Assembly (NCBI GenBank): GCA_014871385.1
Contig: CM026426.1
Coordinates: 36,333,918 to 36,397,917 of the forward strand
Length of the DNA: 64,000 nt
Direction: 5' to 3'
Source: Ceratodon purpureus
Taxonomy: Eukaryota > Streptophyta > Bryopsida > Pseudoditrichales > Ditrichaceae
Part shown: in pieces, positions 24,207 to 35,268 of the stretch
Numbering within the stretch: the stretch's first letter is position 1
How the letters are laid out: each line of letters begins with the position of its first letter
Translations under genes and position numbers: made by a program
The notes under the pieces: model-generated
The model's input: the letters and a program-made list of their open reading frames with translations, nothing else
The model's database searches: none
Told to the model about the DNA's origin: nothing

Positions 24207-27200
24207 CTACCGTTTCAGTGAGATTCCGCCACCTACCTTGTCGCCCTTTCCCATCTCATTCTTTCTGCCCTCATTCTTGCGACCCTTAGCCTTGGTCGAT
24301 GCCGGGGATTCCTCAGCCGCTTGCTTGGCCTCCTTGGCGGTGCGTGCTCTAGTCCGCACATTGGCTTCAGGGACAGCAACGGGACTCCCACTCCCCCCAA
24401 CAATCTCGGCCAGCTCCTTGTACGTGGTCTTGTCTGCGAAATAAACATTCTCTATCGCCCCCTCAAGTCCCGGCCCTAAGTCCTCCTTCAAAGTTGGACC
24501 CTTTGGTCTCCTTGCTCTCAACTTGAATGGTGACCGGGGCGTATGACCCTTCGATAGTTCTTCTCCCTCTCCTTCCGCAGGCTCATCATCCGTCACGCGA
24601 GGCACTTCAATCTCGGCTCTAGTATCCTCCATAACGACCTCTGTATCCTCCATATCCTCCTCTGCTTCCATGGAGCCCTTCTCCTTTGCCGCAGCCATGC
24701 TCTCATTTATTCCCCTCTCCGCCTTCCGTCTTGAAACCGCCATGAATTTGGCTACAGCCTCCACTTGCACCAATGTATCTACAAAACCTGAGGCCGTGGC
24801 TCCTCCACCATCCTTAACATACTCTCTCCAGAGCAACTTGCCCTTGCGTCCCGGTTAGCATTGTGACCCTGGCTTGGGTGTCTCCTTCCTCGCGGGCAGC
24901 GGCTCATCCTCCTTCTCTTTCTCCTTTGGTGTCAGCGGTCCCTTCTCCTTCTCTATAGCACCATCCCCTTCCGCCACTGCCTCATCCTTCTTCCGCGCGC
25001 TCTCAACTCCACCACCCTTCTTTAGCGATAATTTGACGTGTAGCCCCTTAGCTGTCCCCTCCTCCACTGCCTCACCCTTCTTCCTCCCGCTCCCAACAGT
25101 CGGACCGCCACCCCTCTTCGACAATGCAGCGCCGTGTTGCCCCTCAGCTGTGCCCTCCTCCACAACCTCACCCTTCTTCCTCCCGCTCCCCATACTTGGA
25201 CCCTTCTTTGGCACTGCTGCGCCGTCCCCTTCCTTAGCTTTCCCCTCCTCCACTGCCTCACGAACCTTCCTCCCGCTCCCAACAGGGTGTCCCTTCTTCA
25301 TTTCTGCAGCGTCGTCCCCTTCCTCAGCTGGCTGATCCTCCACTGACTTGCCCTTCTTCCTCCCGCTCCCAAGAACCCCAGCTGCCTCGCCCTTTTTCTT
25401 TCCACTTCCAATGACGCCCGCTCCTTCTACCCTCTTCTTCCCTCCTACAACAATGCCTAAACCACCCGCCTTGTTATCCCTACCCCCTTCTTGGCCCACC
25501 GTCGTCACTCCTTCATTGCTCCCGGCTCCTAGCGGTGGCGGTGGCGTTGGCGGTGGCGAGCTGAAGAGATGTCCTTCTAAAGGGAGCAGCTCTATTGAAA
25601 TGTCACCATCTCCAACATCCTCTCGACCCTCCCCCAACTCACCATCACTGCTCTCCGAAGTTTCACCTGAGACAGTAGTGCCGGAGCTTGAAGGTAAAGG
25701 GGTCATCTTGTTGTTGTCCTCTTCGTCAGAAGAAGAATCGTCTCCCGAATCTAGCTCTAGTTCAGCTCCCTTTACATGAGTCCCATCCGAGAAACAGTCC
25801 ATCACCACCTTCTCCACCAGCTTCTCCAGCATTCGAGGAACTCTGGATTTAATGCTCTCGCCCTTGACAATCCTTTGCGGCTCTTCACCTAACTCTTCTG
25901 GATCGCCTCCAGACCATGCTGGCTGGCTTGTCTCCCCTACCACTGTTGGCCCCGCATTCTTGACGGCCTTCTTAGGTGATGCAAACCTCAGGCTAGAACC
26001 TGCCACCAAACATCCCGTAAGAGTCTAAACACATGGTACCGAATGTAGTTGCAGTCAACTAGCACAAATGAACCAGTACTATCACTACCTATTATGTTTG
26101 AACTGGTGGACCATTTGTACAAGTTCGCAATCCTAAATGTACTCTACGACTTGTTCTCACTCTGTGTTTACCATGTAGGACTTCTGGAACCAAGTAAAAT
26201 AAAGACAAGAAATACCTGTAGTAGCTCCGTCAAATACAATGTTGTCTGCGCACCCTAAATCGTAAGTACATTTCAAGCACTGTGTCACATGGAGTACATA
26301 AAATACTTGCTCTAAGTAGCCGCATGTACCTAAATATTAGGCCTAATATACAAATATGACATTTCCAGCACCTAACAAAAATCAACAAGTACTATGCAAT
26401 ACACAATAATGTACGGAATTCAGTGAAGCAAACAACTTGTACACGTACTGGATTTAGACTTAGACACTAATATACAAATATGACATCTCCAGCAACTAAC
26501 AAAAATCACCAAGTACTATGCAATACACAATAATGTATAGAATTCAGTGACGGGACTTCTTGTACACATATTGACTTCAGACTTCGACAGTAAGATACAT
26601 CTTCAGACATATGTTGTTAGTGAAATTGGACTTCATATCCACTGTGCAAGTTTAATCCGGCACAAAGATCACAATCATCACAATACTAGCAACCATACCA
26701 AGACATAGTGTACAACCTTACGATCCAACAATATACTGGCTATTCCTTAACAAACTTCTAGAACTCACCTAAACTGCAACAACCGCATACTACATTCTAG
26801 GACTCCAAAGTACATAAGCACTCAAATTCCTACAGAGCACAACAATGACGCAACACCCTAAACCACATATCGAGAATGCTGAAAATTAAATGTAAATTAA
26901 CTTACCATTGGATGGCACATTCGCCATAGTCTGCTCTGTCCTTTCCTTCATCAGTCTCCGCCTTTCTTCGGCTACTCCAAGCATCCTAGCCATCTCCACC
27001 AAATCCGCAGGTGGCTCTCCCCAACCAAAACTTCGGTACCATTCTGGGTGACAAATCTCCCTGCACCTTATGGCCACGCACTTGCAGCTACGCACAAAGA
27101 CTATTGAAGCACAGAAAGGATGATACAAGTGTCTACAGGAGGATACAACCATGTCATTCTACGAGAATGGGAAGGAACACAAGCAGCAAGGGGTAATCCT

Positions 27201-28461
27201 GATGAACCCGGTTTCATCTTCAAAATCACACCTCGATAGAATTGAATCCAAAGGCGCATACACCATTGGACTTGGAGTAAATTTCAGAGTACTCCTCCCT
27301 TGCTTCAAGTGAAACTTCTTGGCTGCAAGGGCATCAAGTTGCAATTCGCTCGACTCCAATTCTCGGTTCAATGCATGGATCTCAGCTTCGGCGCTCTCTA
27401 GCTCCCCCTTAGCGGCGCAACCTTGACCTCCTCCTCTGCCAACTGCTCCTGAATTCCCTCCATCTTGATCTTCTCCTTGTACACATCGAACCCTTGCTCT
27501 TCCATCGCTCTAATTAGCGTCGTCTTCTGCTCCTCTTGTTTCCTCAATGTGCCTATGCTCCATTCACTTTGCTTGCTCCTCCAAATGGCGTCGTCAAGCC
27601 GTTGACTTGCCTCCTTCTTCAGCTCCCGCTTGTGCTTTTGCTCCAAGTAGAAAGCTTGCTGTAACCCTCCACGTCTCGCAGCCGCTCCTCCACTTCCCCC
27701 TTCGCCAACCTGCTAGTGCTCTGTCCTCGCAAATCCGTATCCTCCTGCGGGCACACACCCGAGGCCACGGCGGACTCAAGTCCACCCTTTGACTCTCCCA
27801 GTGGCTCACGACCCCCCACCCTCACAACATCCCCTTGCTCGACCTTTCCTTCCCAGCCTGGTTCTATCTTAATGCCACGCCACTCCTTACACTGGACGTC
27901 GACCTTCCTCTTCCCCTCCACGCATTTGGACTCCGTAATTGACTTCCTGAGCTCCTCGAGCTTTCCCCTGTCCATGGTGTACCGGTTCCTCTGTCTCTTG
28001 TTTGTCTCCTCCCCGAACGCACACCAATTCACTCGTCCACCACCTTCCTTGTACTCTAATGCTATCCCTTCGGCAAACCTCACGGTGATCAGGTTCGGAT
28101 TCTCCTCCTCTCCATGTTGATACAAAATGGGATGCATGTACTTCATCCTGTCCACAACATCCTGAACTTCGCAACCCTGCCAGTAGAACCCGCTCCGACC
28201 ACCATCTCCGTAGGGCTTACCAAACAACTTGCGCAAAGTGTCGGAAGAGACTCTGCCTCTTCGGAAGTGGTGGGGGTTCTCCCCTTCGTCGGGGAGTCCA
28301 TACTCAGCCTGGAAATCCGCCTTTTTCAATTCCCAGGGGGTATCTGCTCCTCGCGTTGCGCCTGAAGTCCTCCTCGGCACGTCCTTTGCAACTCCTCCCT
28401 CCACCTCGTCCCGGCCACGACTGCGACCTCTAGTTCTTCCTGCTGCCACCTTTGTCTGCAA
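24207..28461 (-). pseudogene. Coiled-coil / RING-like zinc-finger protein of element 2, broken
   Basis: One minus-strand gene in two exons. Exon A (about 28,550-26,906) has a basic N-terminus, a conserved-looking block (GGRSGFYWQGCEVQDVVDRM), a coiled coil (EQKHKRELKKEASQRLDDA; ELESSELQLDALAAKKFHL) and a zinc finger with Cys/His order CxLC, SCRHLYHPFC, SCKC, CREICHPEW, ending near YRSFGW. The donor GTAAGT at 26,905 joins an acceptor (GGCAG) at 26,000 in phase, giving VPSNG-SSLRFASP. Exon B (25,999-24,207) is about 600 codons, acidic then with about five GSGRKKGEAVEEG-like repeats. Defects: frameshifts near 27,650 and 27,410, TAG at 27,159-27,161, TAA at 24,855-24,857; the start is unclear near 28,480-28,560. 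The finger resembles that of the element-1 protein at 57,541-57,390. Function unknown; RING-like fingers often recruit ubiquitin-conjugating enzymes. Confidence 0.6.
26343..26590. repeat. 124-bp tandem duplication inside the intron of the RING-like gene
   Basis: Two adjacent copies begin CTAATATACAAATATGACAT at 26,343 and 26,467 and share AAGTACTATGCAATACACAA. The surrounding intron (26,905-26,000) is also rich in GTAC words. Confidence 0.85.
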
Positions 28462-28967
28462 TTCCCTCTTCGCTGGCTCTTCACCAGTCCGCCCTCCTTT
28501 GCTTGACGACGCCCGCGCCTTCTTCCGCGGACCCTCCCCCCAACGTCTTCCTCATCACTCCCTGCACCGCGACTCCTCCTCTCTCGCGCCCAACTACTCT
28601 CCCCTTCCTGGTGCTGGATGTGTCCCCGGAGCGTGCACCAATACTTCGCTCCATTACTGCCTCGAGTGTCGATGCTGCTCTGCTCTGCTCTGCTGCTCTG
28701 CCTCCTCTTCCCCCTCCGCTCCCTCTCTCCCCTCGTTGTTGTACTGCAATAGACAATCGCGTGCCTGCCTCCGCCAATCCCCCGCCTGATCACAGCTCCC
28801 TCATCGCCTCCAAACTTTTACAAGGCTGGACTCTTCTTGCCGACTCCTGCTTCGTCTACACCCGTCCACAGAAACACCAAACACAGCCACGAATGCTACC
28901 TTCACCGCGCCAAAAGAAGCGAAAGAAAAATCTACAGAGTAAATCCCACAATCCAAGCTCACCATCG

Positions 28968-28991
28968 CCCCCCCCCCCCCCCCCCCCCCCC
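28968..28991. repeat. Homopolymer run C24
   Basis: Twenty-four C residues on the plus strand (a G run on the minus strand upstream of the RING-like gene). Exact length is uncertain in any assembly. Confidence 0.8.
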
Positions 28992-30842
28992 TAAACCTAC
29001 AACAGATGCACCTAAACCCTACAAAACCATTGCTCTAGCATCTCACTCCTCCCAGTCGCAGCTTCGGCTACACACAAAGCTCACTGCCTTCGACCCCCGA
29101 GAGAGGTGCGAGACGAAGCTCACCCCCAACCACCAGTCACCTAGTGTCTCCTTCAGAGCGGTCACCGGCGGTCACCGGTCATGCCCGCACTCTCGTCACC
29201 CCTAACCGGTGAGCACCAGTCACTAAACCCTCAGCATTACTTCCCGCCGTCACCTTCAGTGTAAGCTGACTTCAACATTAATTGACACTTCAGTAGTATA
29301 CTCCCAGCTGCTGATTCTCTTCTATCCTAAACACAATATTTTTTTTTTGCATATGGTTGAATTATCATACATAGATCTAGTCAATTTCTGTTACAATGCA
29401 TTACAATTTTGGTTTTTTAATTTTATTTAAGGGGAGGAAGAAAGTTCTATGCTTTACTATTGATTTGTTTTTGATTTCCTATCATTGAAAACACTTAAAA
29501 TACACCTACATGAAATTAAAATATCAAAAAAAAGAAATATGTATATATATAAGGTAATTGCTTGTATTTTCCTTATACTTAATTTCTAAAATCTGTTTTC
29601 TAATTTTTTCCAGAACTAAAAAAATAAAACACATATGTTGGTGTCTTTATCCAACATACAATAAGTAGTATACTTTATATTTTATTTAAGGTGGGGAAGA
29701 CAATGATTTTTGTTTATTGATTTTTTTTTTTAATTTCCTATCATCAAATAAACTTAAAATAGATCTCGTTGTTTTTTTTTTTTTTTAAAACGAACAACAT
29801 ATATAAAGCAATCTCTACAATATCTCATTCTTTCGTCTTTGGAAAAATGTCCTTCTCAATTCTTTCACTTCTTCTATTTCTTTTAATGTTTCATATTTTA
29901 TTTAAAGGGAGGAAGAAATAATCTTGATGTATTATTATTTCTAATAATGTTGATTTTTATTTTTATTTTCTTTCTTCTTTTTTAATATATCATATCAAGT
30001 CTCAAGAAGGGGCGCACAAAATGACGTTCATTCATTTATTTTTTAAATTTATTTCTCTATCAATTAAATATCTTAAAGTAGTTGTACATGTTAAATGAAT
30101 ATATTAACTATCTCATATGTTGATTTCGCACGCTGTACTTTTTCCATCATGCTAATTTCTAACGTCTCATGCCTTATTTTAAGGAAAAATTACATATAAA
30201 CAAATCTACCTTCATTTCAGCATATTCAATTTTCAAATTGCTATCTTAAAAATCCATTGGCACCCATAAATCTGATGAATTCACACTTCAGTAGAGTGTT
30301 CCTTCATCCTTCAACTAATTTTTTTCATTTTTTATAATTTAATTAAACTTTTTTTCTTTTTCTTTTTGACCATCTTTTATTTTTTTCTTTTCCTTTTTCC
30401 TTCATAAGTCCTTTTTTTTTTTCTTTTTTTTCTTCTTTTTCCACCTTCTTTTATTTTAATATTTCATTCCTTATTTTTCTTAGACCTCTTTTTGTGTCCT
30501 ACTTTTATTTATTTTTCTTCTCTCTTATAGTACAGTATTTCATATTTGCAACCTTTTTCTCACCCTTCTATTTTATTTTATTTTTTCTCCTCTTTTTAAA
30601 TTTTTTCCCCTTTGTTCTTTTATCACCATATTTCATATTAGTCTCTTTTTTTAATCTTTCTATTATTGTTATTTTTTTCTTCTATTTATTTTCATTTTAC
30701 TTATTTTTCTTCCTTCTTTTATTACCGTATTTCATATATGTTTCTATTCAATTTATCCTTCTATTGTTTTTATTTTCCTCTTCTATTTTTTTTTCCTCTC
30801 AATTTTTTCCTTCTTTAATCTTAAAATTTAATATGTTATTTA

Positions 30843-30868
30843 GGGGGGGGGGGGGGGGGGGGGGGGGG
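30843..30868. repeat. Homopolymer run G26
   Basis: Twenty-six G residues on the plus strand in an otherwise T-rich region; the run abuts a long T/C-rich tract. Confidence 0.8.
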
Positions 30869-31755
30869 AGGAAATGATGTACATATTTTAATTTTAATTT
30901 TTATATTATTATTAAAACAACTTCAAAAGGCTATATACGAAAAAAAATAAAAAACCAAAATATAAACATGCTATATAGAGTACTTTTTTGCATTCTCCTT
31001 TTCCCACCATGCTAATATCAACTTCTCATGTTCTCTTTTATAAAATGATGAATTTTAGGAAGAACTCTCAATTCAAAGTACGGAGGTTTATTTTAAGATA
31101 CAAAATTAAGAACCATATACAATTCTAAAAAAACAAGTGTATAAATAATCAATACTCATGGTTTTTAACTTATATTATATTATAACATCTTTTTAAAAAG
31201 AGAATCTTATTAGAGCCATGCTATAATTTAATTTCAAAAGCTTGCATAATGTTTTGGAATGCTTCAAACAACCAATCACTTGACTGAACTAGACTTCATC
31301 CCAAGTTCATCTAAAAAAAAACTTGAAGTGGAGACAAGTCCATAACTTTGAGACCTTTAACAAATATACAATTTTCAGGAGCAGGATGATTGCACATTAG
31401 AAGGATGATTGTAATCAAATGACCAATCTCAGAAACCCTTTCTTGAAAGGCTAGGATGCTAAGTGCTTCAATGAATCGGAGATCTTACCGCCAAGGCTGG
31501 ACATCAACTCCCGCCACTCCATGTATTTGAATTCCGCCACATGTCATGTCGAGATGTGCTGGCCCATATGGATCTAAATCAAAGCGAATCCCTAGTGTCA
31601 GAATAGACTATCCTGATTGGCTGATCCCAATCGCCTAACCCCGCTTCTTGCAAGGAATTTCAAAGACTCAGATTGAGTAAGGCAGAGTACTTATTGTACA
31701 CTTTAGTACTAAAGGTCCCAATGGTACAGTGGAGTTTTGCCAAAACTGCACTACC

Positions 31756-31775
31756 TCTAGTGTACTTCCACCCTG
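31756..31775 (-). repeat. Element 2 right terminal inverted repeat
   Basis: Reverse complement reads CAGGGTGGAAGTACACTAGA, matching the left end at 18 of 20 bases. Confidence 0.75.
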
Positions 31776-33045
31776 CGCACCTTAGAATCTGCTCCTGGAG
31801 ATTGAGCTTTTGAGGGAGCAGTCCCAACTCCAAGCAAAGAAGCATCGGTTGGAGATTCTGGTGGCGGAACTAACGACAGATCTAGTGATCAAGAGTGAGG
31901 AGGTTCGGAAGTTTCACGTAGAGAAGGAGCATGTCCTAAACTAGTTCCGGAAGTTAGTCGGACAACCAGGCGACGTTGTCAACAAAGCCAAGATGTTTGA
32001 CGAGGATTTTTGGACCAAGAATTGCGAGGCCCATGCAAAGAGGATCATTATGATCTTGTGCCAATACGACTTTGCAATGAACAATACTCTCAAGATCTTG
32101 GGGAAGTTGCTTAATCGGGAACCTACGATCCGAGTGATGGTTCCGACCACTCTCGCATCCCCCTTAGTGGTCATCGAAAGGCAAGGGGAGTCCAGTGAGA
32201 CGCCGTTTAAGGTGCCACAGGTGACGGAAAGGGAGCTGGTTCAATCACCGCAGATGACTAAGGGACAAGCTGGAGAGCCATCCGGAGTTTAGCCCCCGAT
32301 CTGGTCCTTTGTCTGGTATCCTGTCACTTCCCCGATGAGGGATTCGAAGGTGACAATTGAGGACTTGATTCGTAACGAGGAGGCGCGGGAGGCATCACCC
32401 GAGGCTAGTTAGGCGCAAGAGGGTGTACTGATCCTCCTTACGCACTCAGAAGTGATCCGGTCGCAATCCACTAAGAGGGTGGTGCTGGAAGAAACCACGC
32501 GTACTTACTTTTCCTACCCCCGCTCCGGTCGTAGACATCTTGGTGAGCCCAAGGAGGAAGAAATTGGCCATAGATTGGAACAGAATACCGTCCCGTCTCC
32601 ACCCGGACAAACCCCGGTAATCACTCCTTCCCCCACCTCCCAAACTCTTAAGGTTACTTCCACACCGACCGTGACTCCACTCTCGGAGTCATCGGTACCC
32701 TCTACGGAGACAGGTCGGAGATTGAGGAAGCGGAAAGAACAGGTTAAACCAAATACGGTTGACTTAGTTTCCGAGGAGGAGTCAGCTGATTTGGATTCTT
32801 CCAGGAGTACTCCATCCGGGACGATAGTATCCCTTACCCGGACCCGGACCCGGACATCGGTAAGTACTCCGACGAAGTCCCCTCAGATGCGGATCATCAT
32901 CACCAAGGCGAAGGATGACAAAGCCATGGAGAAGAATGCGGAGGAGAAAGCGGCACGGAAGGCAATTAAGGCTCAAAAGGCAGGAAGATCGGAGCCAAAT
33001 CCGACGACGACACGGTCAAAAGACGGCACAGATAAGACAAAGTAG
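31776..33045 (+). pseudogene. Plus-strand retroelement ORF, 3' half (split by element 2)
   Basis: Continues the frame broken at 17,214: LLLEIELLREQSQLQAKKHR and AELTTDLVIKSEEVRKF form a coiled coil, followed by FDEDFWTKNCEAHAKRI. A Thr/Pro/Ser-rich region comes next, then a basic Lys/Ala tail (KAARKAIKAQKAGRSEPN) ending in TAG near 33,045. In-frame stops occur near 31,792, 31,942 and 32,292. The composition resembles extra ORFs of plant gypsy elements. No catalytic domain is visible. Confidence 0.5.
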
Positions 33046-33421
33046 ACAAAGAATCTGTAGATTCCTCCACGGCCACTTGTCACTTTCCGGGTTTATAGGA
33101 GTAGAAACTGGATCTTAGATCTGGATTAATCGTAGTAGTTGAATTCTAGGTAGTTGATTGAGAATTAGCGTATTTGCTGAACCTTTCGGCGCCGCCGCAT
33201 TTGTGAAAGCCTCTGCTTATTTAAATGGGGCTGGCGGTGTTTGTTGGGTCTTTGTTTTTGCATAATTCCTTCCTATATTTCTTATCAGTAAAGTATTTGT
33301 GTTTTTTTACACTCTGTGTGATTTCCGTCTAAGTGTGAATGATCCGAGGGGATAGTAGGAGTTCTACTGTAGACCGGATTTGGAGGTGACGAAAGTTGTT
33401 GGACAGGCGCCGGATCGTGAC
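33046..33421 (+). repeat. Probable LTR following the plus-strand retroelement ORF
   Basis: A noncoding stretch from about TGTAGATTCC (33,055) to GGATCGTGACA (33,421) has a TG...CA outline, a TTATTTAAAT TATA-like word at 33,218 and CTTATCAGTAAAG near 33,280. It follows the ORF end, as a 3' LTR would. No second copy was found in the window, so this is a tentative call. Confidence 0.3.
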
Positions 33422-34190
33422 AATTCTGAGATTGAGCACAAGGGTTGAGCAGGCTGTTGTAGGAGTAGAAGCCTCACCTTCTCAACCTCTAGATACATCT
33501 CATACGGAACAGCCGTAGCTAAGGTTGAAGCGGATCAAGGGGTACTTGATCGGGCTCCCTAAACTTATGAAGAGGTTCCGCAGTTAGTGAGAGGAGAGAA
33601 GAGTGGAACAGGTCGCCTAGGGACAGCCGGATCCTAGTTCTCTCGGATCCGGATTGGTGTGTTGTTGTAGTCTTACGGATCGGGACCTGCTAACCAATTC
33701 TTTCTAGGTTAGTTGTGAGGTGGTGTCTTGGAGGAAACGTTGGAGTTGTGTTGATCAAATTACCAAGGAAAGAAGATAGGAGAGGAAGAGAAAAGAGAGA
33801 AAGAAGACCTTACTATTTTTGCTTACTTTATATTGCTGTTTTCATTTTTACTCACAAATTTTTTTGGTTAACTTTTAGTGCTCAACTGCTTTTTATTGTC
33901 CTTTCATTGCTTGTAACTTTAGAATATTTACTGCTACATTTTTATTGCTAATTTTCATGCAACCTATTGTTCCTTCCCTTGTTGCCTCATTTCAACAGTA
34001 GTTTTGGAACATACTTGAATATCGACAACTATCATCCCTTCTGCTCAGGAGCTGTCCTCAGCTCCTGTTGTCGCGTCGACTGTAATCAATGCAAGACCCA
34101 CAACTTACTTTCTTCTACAAATCCTGACATTCAATACCCACAATCTTCATTAATCAAGATGCTCTTGTTCTTGTCATTTATTCCTGCAAA
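33422..34190. other. Degenerate transposon-like sequence, no intact gene
   Basis: The plus strand between 33,430 and 33,600 gives fragments such as RVEQAVVGVEASPSQP and LKRIKGYLIGLPKLMKRF separated by stops, like a decayed Gag-type ORF. From 33,800 on the DNA is AT-rich with only short frames. Confidence 0.35.
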
Positions 34191-35268
34191 TGTATAATCA
34201 GTCCTAGCCCCTCCATGTCTGTCCTAGTACAACCCAATCTCTTAACTCCTGACCTCCTCCTCTATCCTCTATCCTCCATAGCCTACTCAAGGAAAGAAAG
34301 CACGGTAAAGTGGACCACAAAGTGACACATCTGATCACTAGGAAGTGATTATGAAGTGTGCTGTCTTTCAGAACTTAAAGCTGATTTTCACCAATTTGGT
34401 GTAGTTTTTGAGCATTTTAGTCACTTCCTAGGGTGTCATAAGGTGTTTTACATGCATCTTCAAAAAAAAAACATCTTCAATTGAAACTTAATTTGACTGC
34501 TAGTTCTAAATCATATAAATGAACTTTTCCAAAGTCTTAATTTCTTCATTTGGTGCCCTCTATTGTCTTTAGAGGATGTTTTTCTAAATTTGAAAAATAA
34601 TGTTCGGTGAAAAAAAACCCACAAAAAGTATTACAGAAGTGACCCTCTTAAAAAACATCCTAGAGGTGCTTCTCGTATCCTAGACAAATTCACAAGTATA
34701 TGAAATGACCATTTTAGAATACCTCTCAAACTTATGGAGGGCAGGACGCCATCAAAAGTGATATTTTAGATACTTTTGATTCTTTTTTAGCCACTTTTAC
34801 AAATGACTGCATTCACTTTGCTTGGATTTAAAGCCTTCGTACAATAACTTTGAAGTGTCTACTTTGCACGAAACTTTTCTGGGTTGTAGGAAAACAAGTT
34901 GATAATCTATATTATCCAAAAAAATTGAACTCAGTTACATCTTTCCATCACTTTTGTGCAATTTTTGCAAAAGGGCTGAAATTGACAAATAGGTAAGCAC
35001 TTTTTTGGTCCACTTTATTGTGCTTCCCCCCCAAGAGAGTAAGAAAGAGTGAGAGCCGCCACACCTTCACTCCTCACTACCCCCTCCAAACCCTAGCCGC
35101 CTTCATCCATCTATCTATTTAGCATCCAATACAAAAGTTCATCCGACTGTCAAAACTTCATCCAAAATACAGTAGGTGCGAAGTAAAGCAGTAACCAGAG
35201 TTTTACTACTCCCTCCAGGTTTACTGTTCGTGCCTCTTTTAACCTATGGTCTAAAAATCCCGTTAACG
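34191..35268 (-). repeat. Second LTR of the gypsy family, interrupted by a MITE
   Basis: Similar along its length to the LTR at 8,244-8,609, in the same orientation: starts TGTATAATCA, has CCTCCATAGCCTA, then (after the insertion) AGAGTGAGAGCCG, AAACCCTAGCCGCC and AACTTCATCCAAAATACAGTA, and ends CCCGTTAACG. Without the insertion it is about 356 bases. It is either a solo LTR or the displaced 5' LTR of the 8.2-16 kb element. Confidence 0.65.
34301..35022. mobile_element. 722-bp MITE-like element inside the LTR
   Basis: Ends are inverted repeats: left CACGGTAAAGTGGACCACAA, right (reverse complement) CACAATAAAGTGGACCAAAA. The insert has no ORF and is absent from the homologous LTR at 8.3 kb, which places it as an insertion between GAAAG and GAGAGT. 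The target duplication is not clear. A nonautonomous DNA element is the simplest reading. Confidence 0.65.

Larger units (their letters stand above)
28562..31755. other. Element 2 right noncoding region
   Basis: 28,560-29,280 is Pro/Ser/Arg-rich in all frames and likely the promoter and leader of the minus-strand RING-like gene. 29,280-31,660 is very AT-rich with long T tracts (30,300-30,840) and no gene. The end (31,680-31,770) again has clustered GTAC words (GAGTACTTATTGTACAC, TTAGTACTAA, GTGTACTT). Confidence 0.5.
17215..31775. mobile_element. Element 2: 14.56-kb multigene DNA transposon
   Basis: Bounded by a 20-bp terminal inverted repeat (18 of 20 bases match, starting CAGGGTGGAAGTA). 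The flanks are one ORF: joining 17,214 directly to 31,776 restores codons GGA TGC GCA CCT and a continuous coiled-coil-like reading frame, apart from older stops. The target duplication is unclear: none if ends are CAGGG, GC if ends are AGGG, or TGCA/TGCG if ends are GGGTGG. Inside are a DDE-type transposase on plus (18,637-22,266) and, convergent on minus, a SET-domain gene and a long coiled-coil/RING-like gene. Noncoding parts are rich in GTAC words, including near both ends. Confidence 0.75.

Noticed and set aside
24874-25779. Plus-strand Ser/Pro/Phe-rich ORFs
   Set aside because: Antisense shadows of the Gly/Lys/Glu-rich repeats in the minus-strand RING-like gene.
30494-30877. Phe/Leu-rich ORF of 127 codons
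   Set aside because: Translation of a T-rich tract ending in the G26 run; no complexity or motif.
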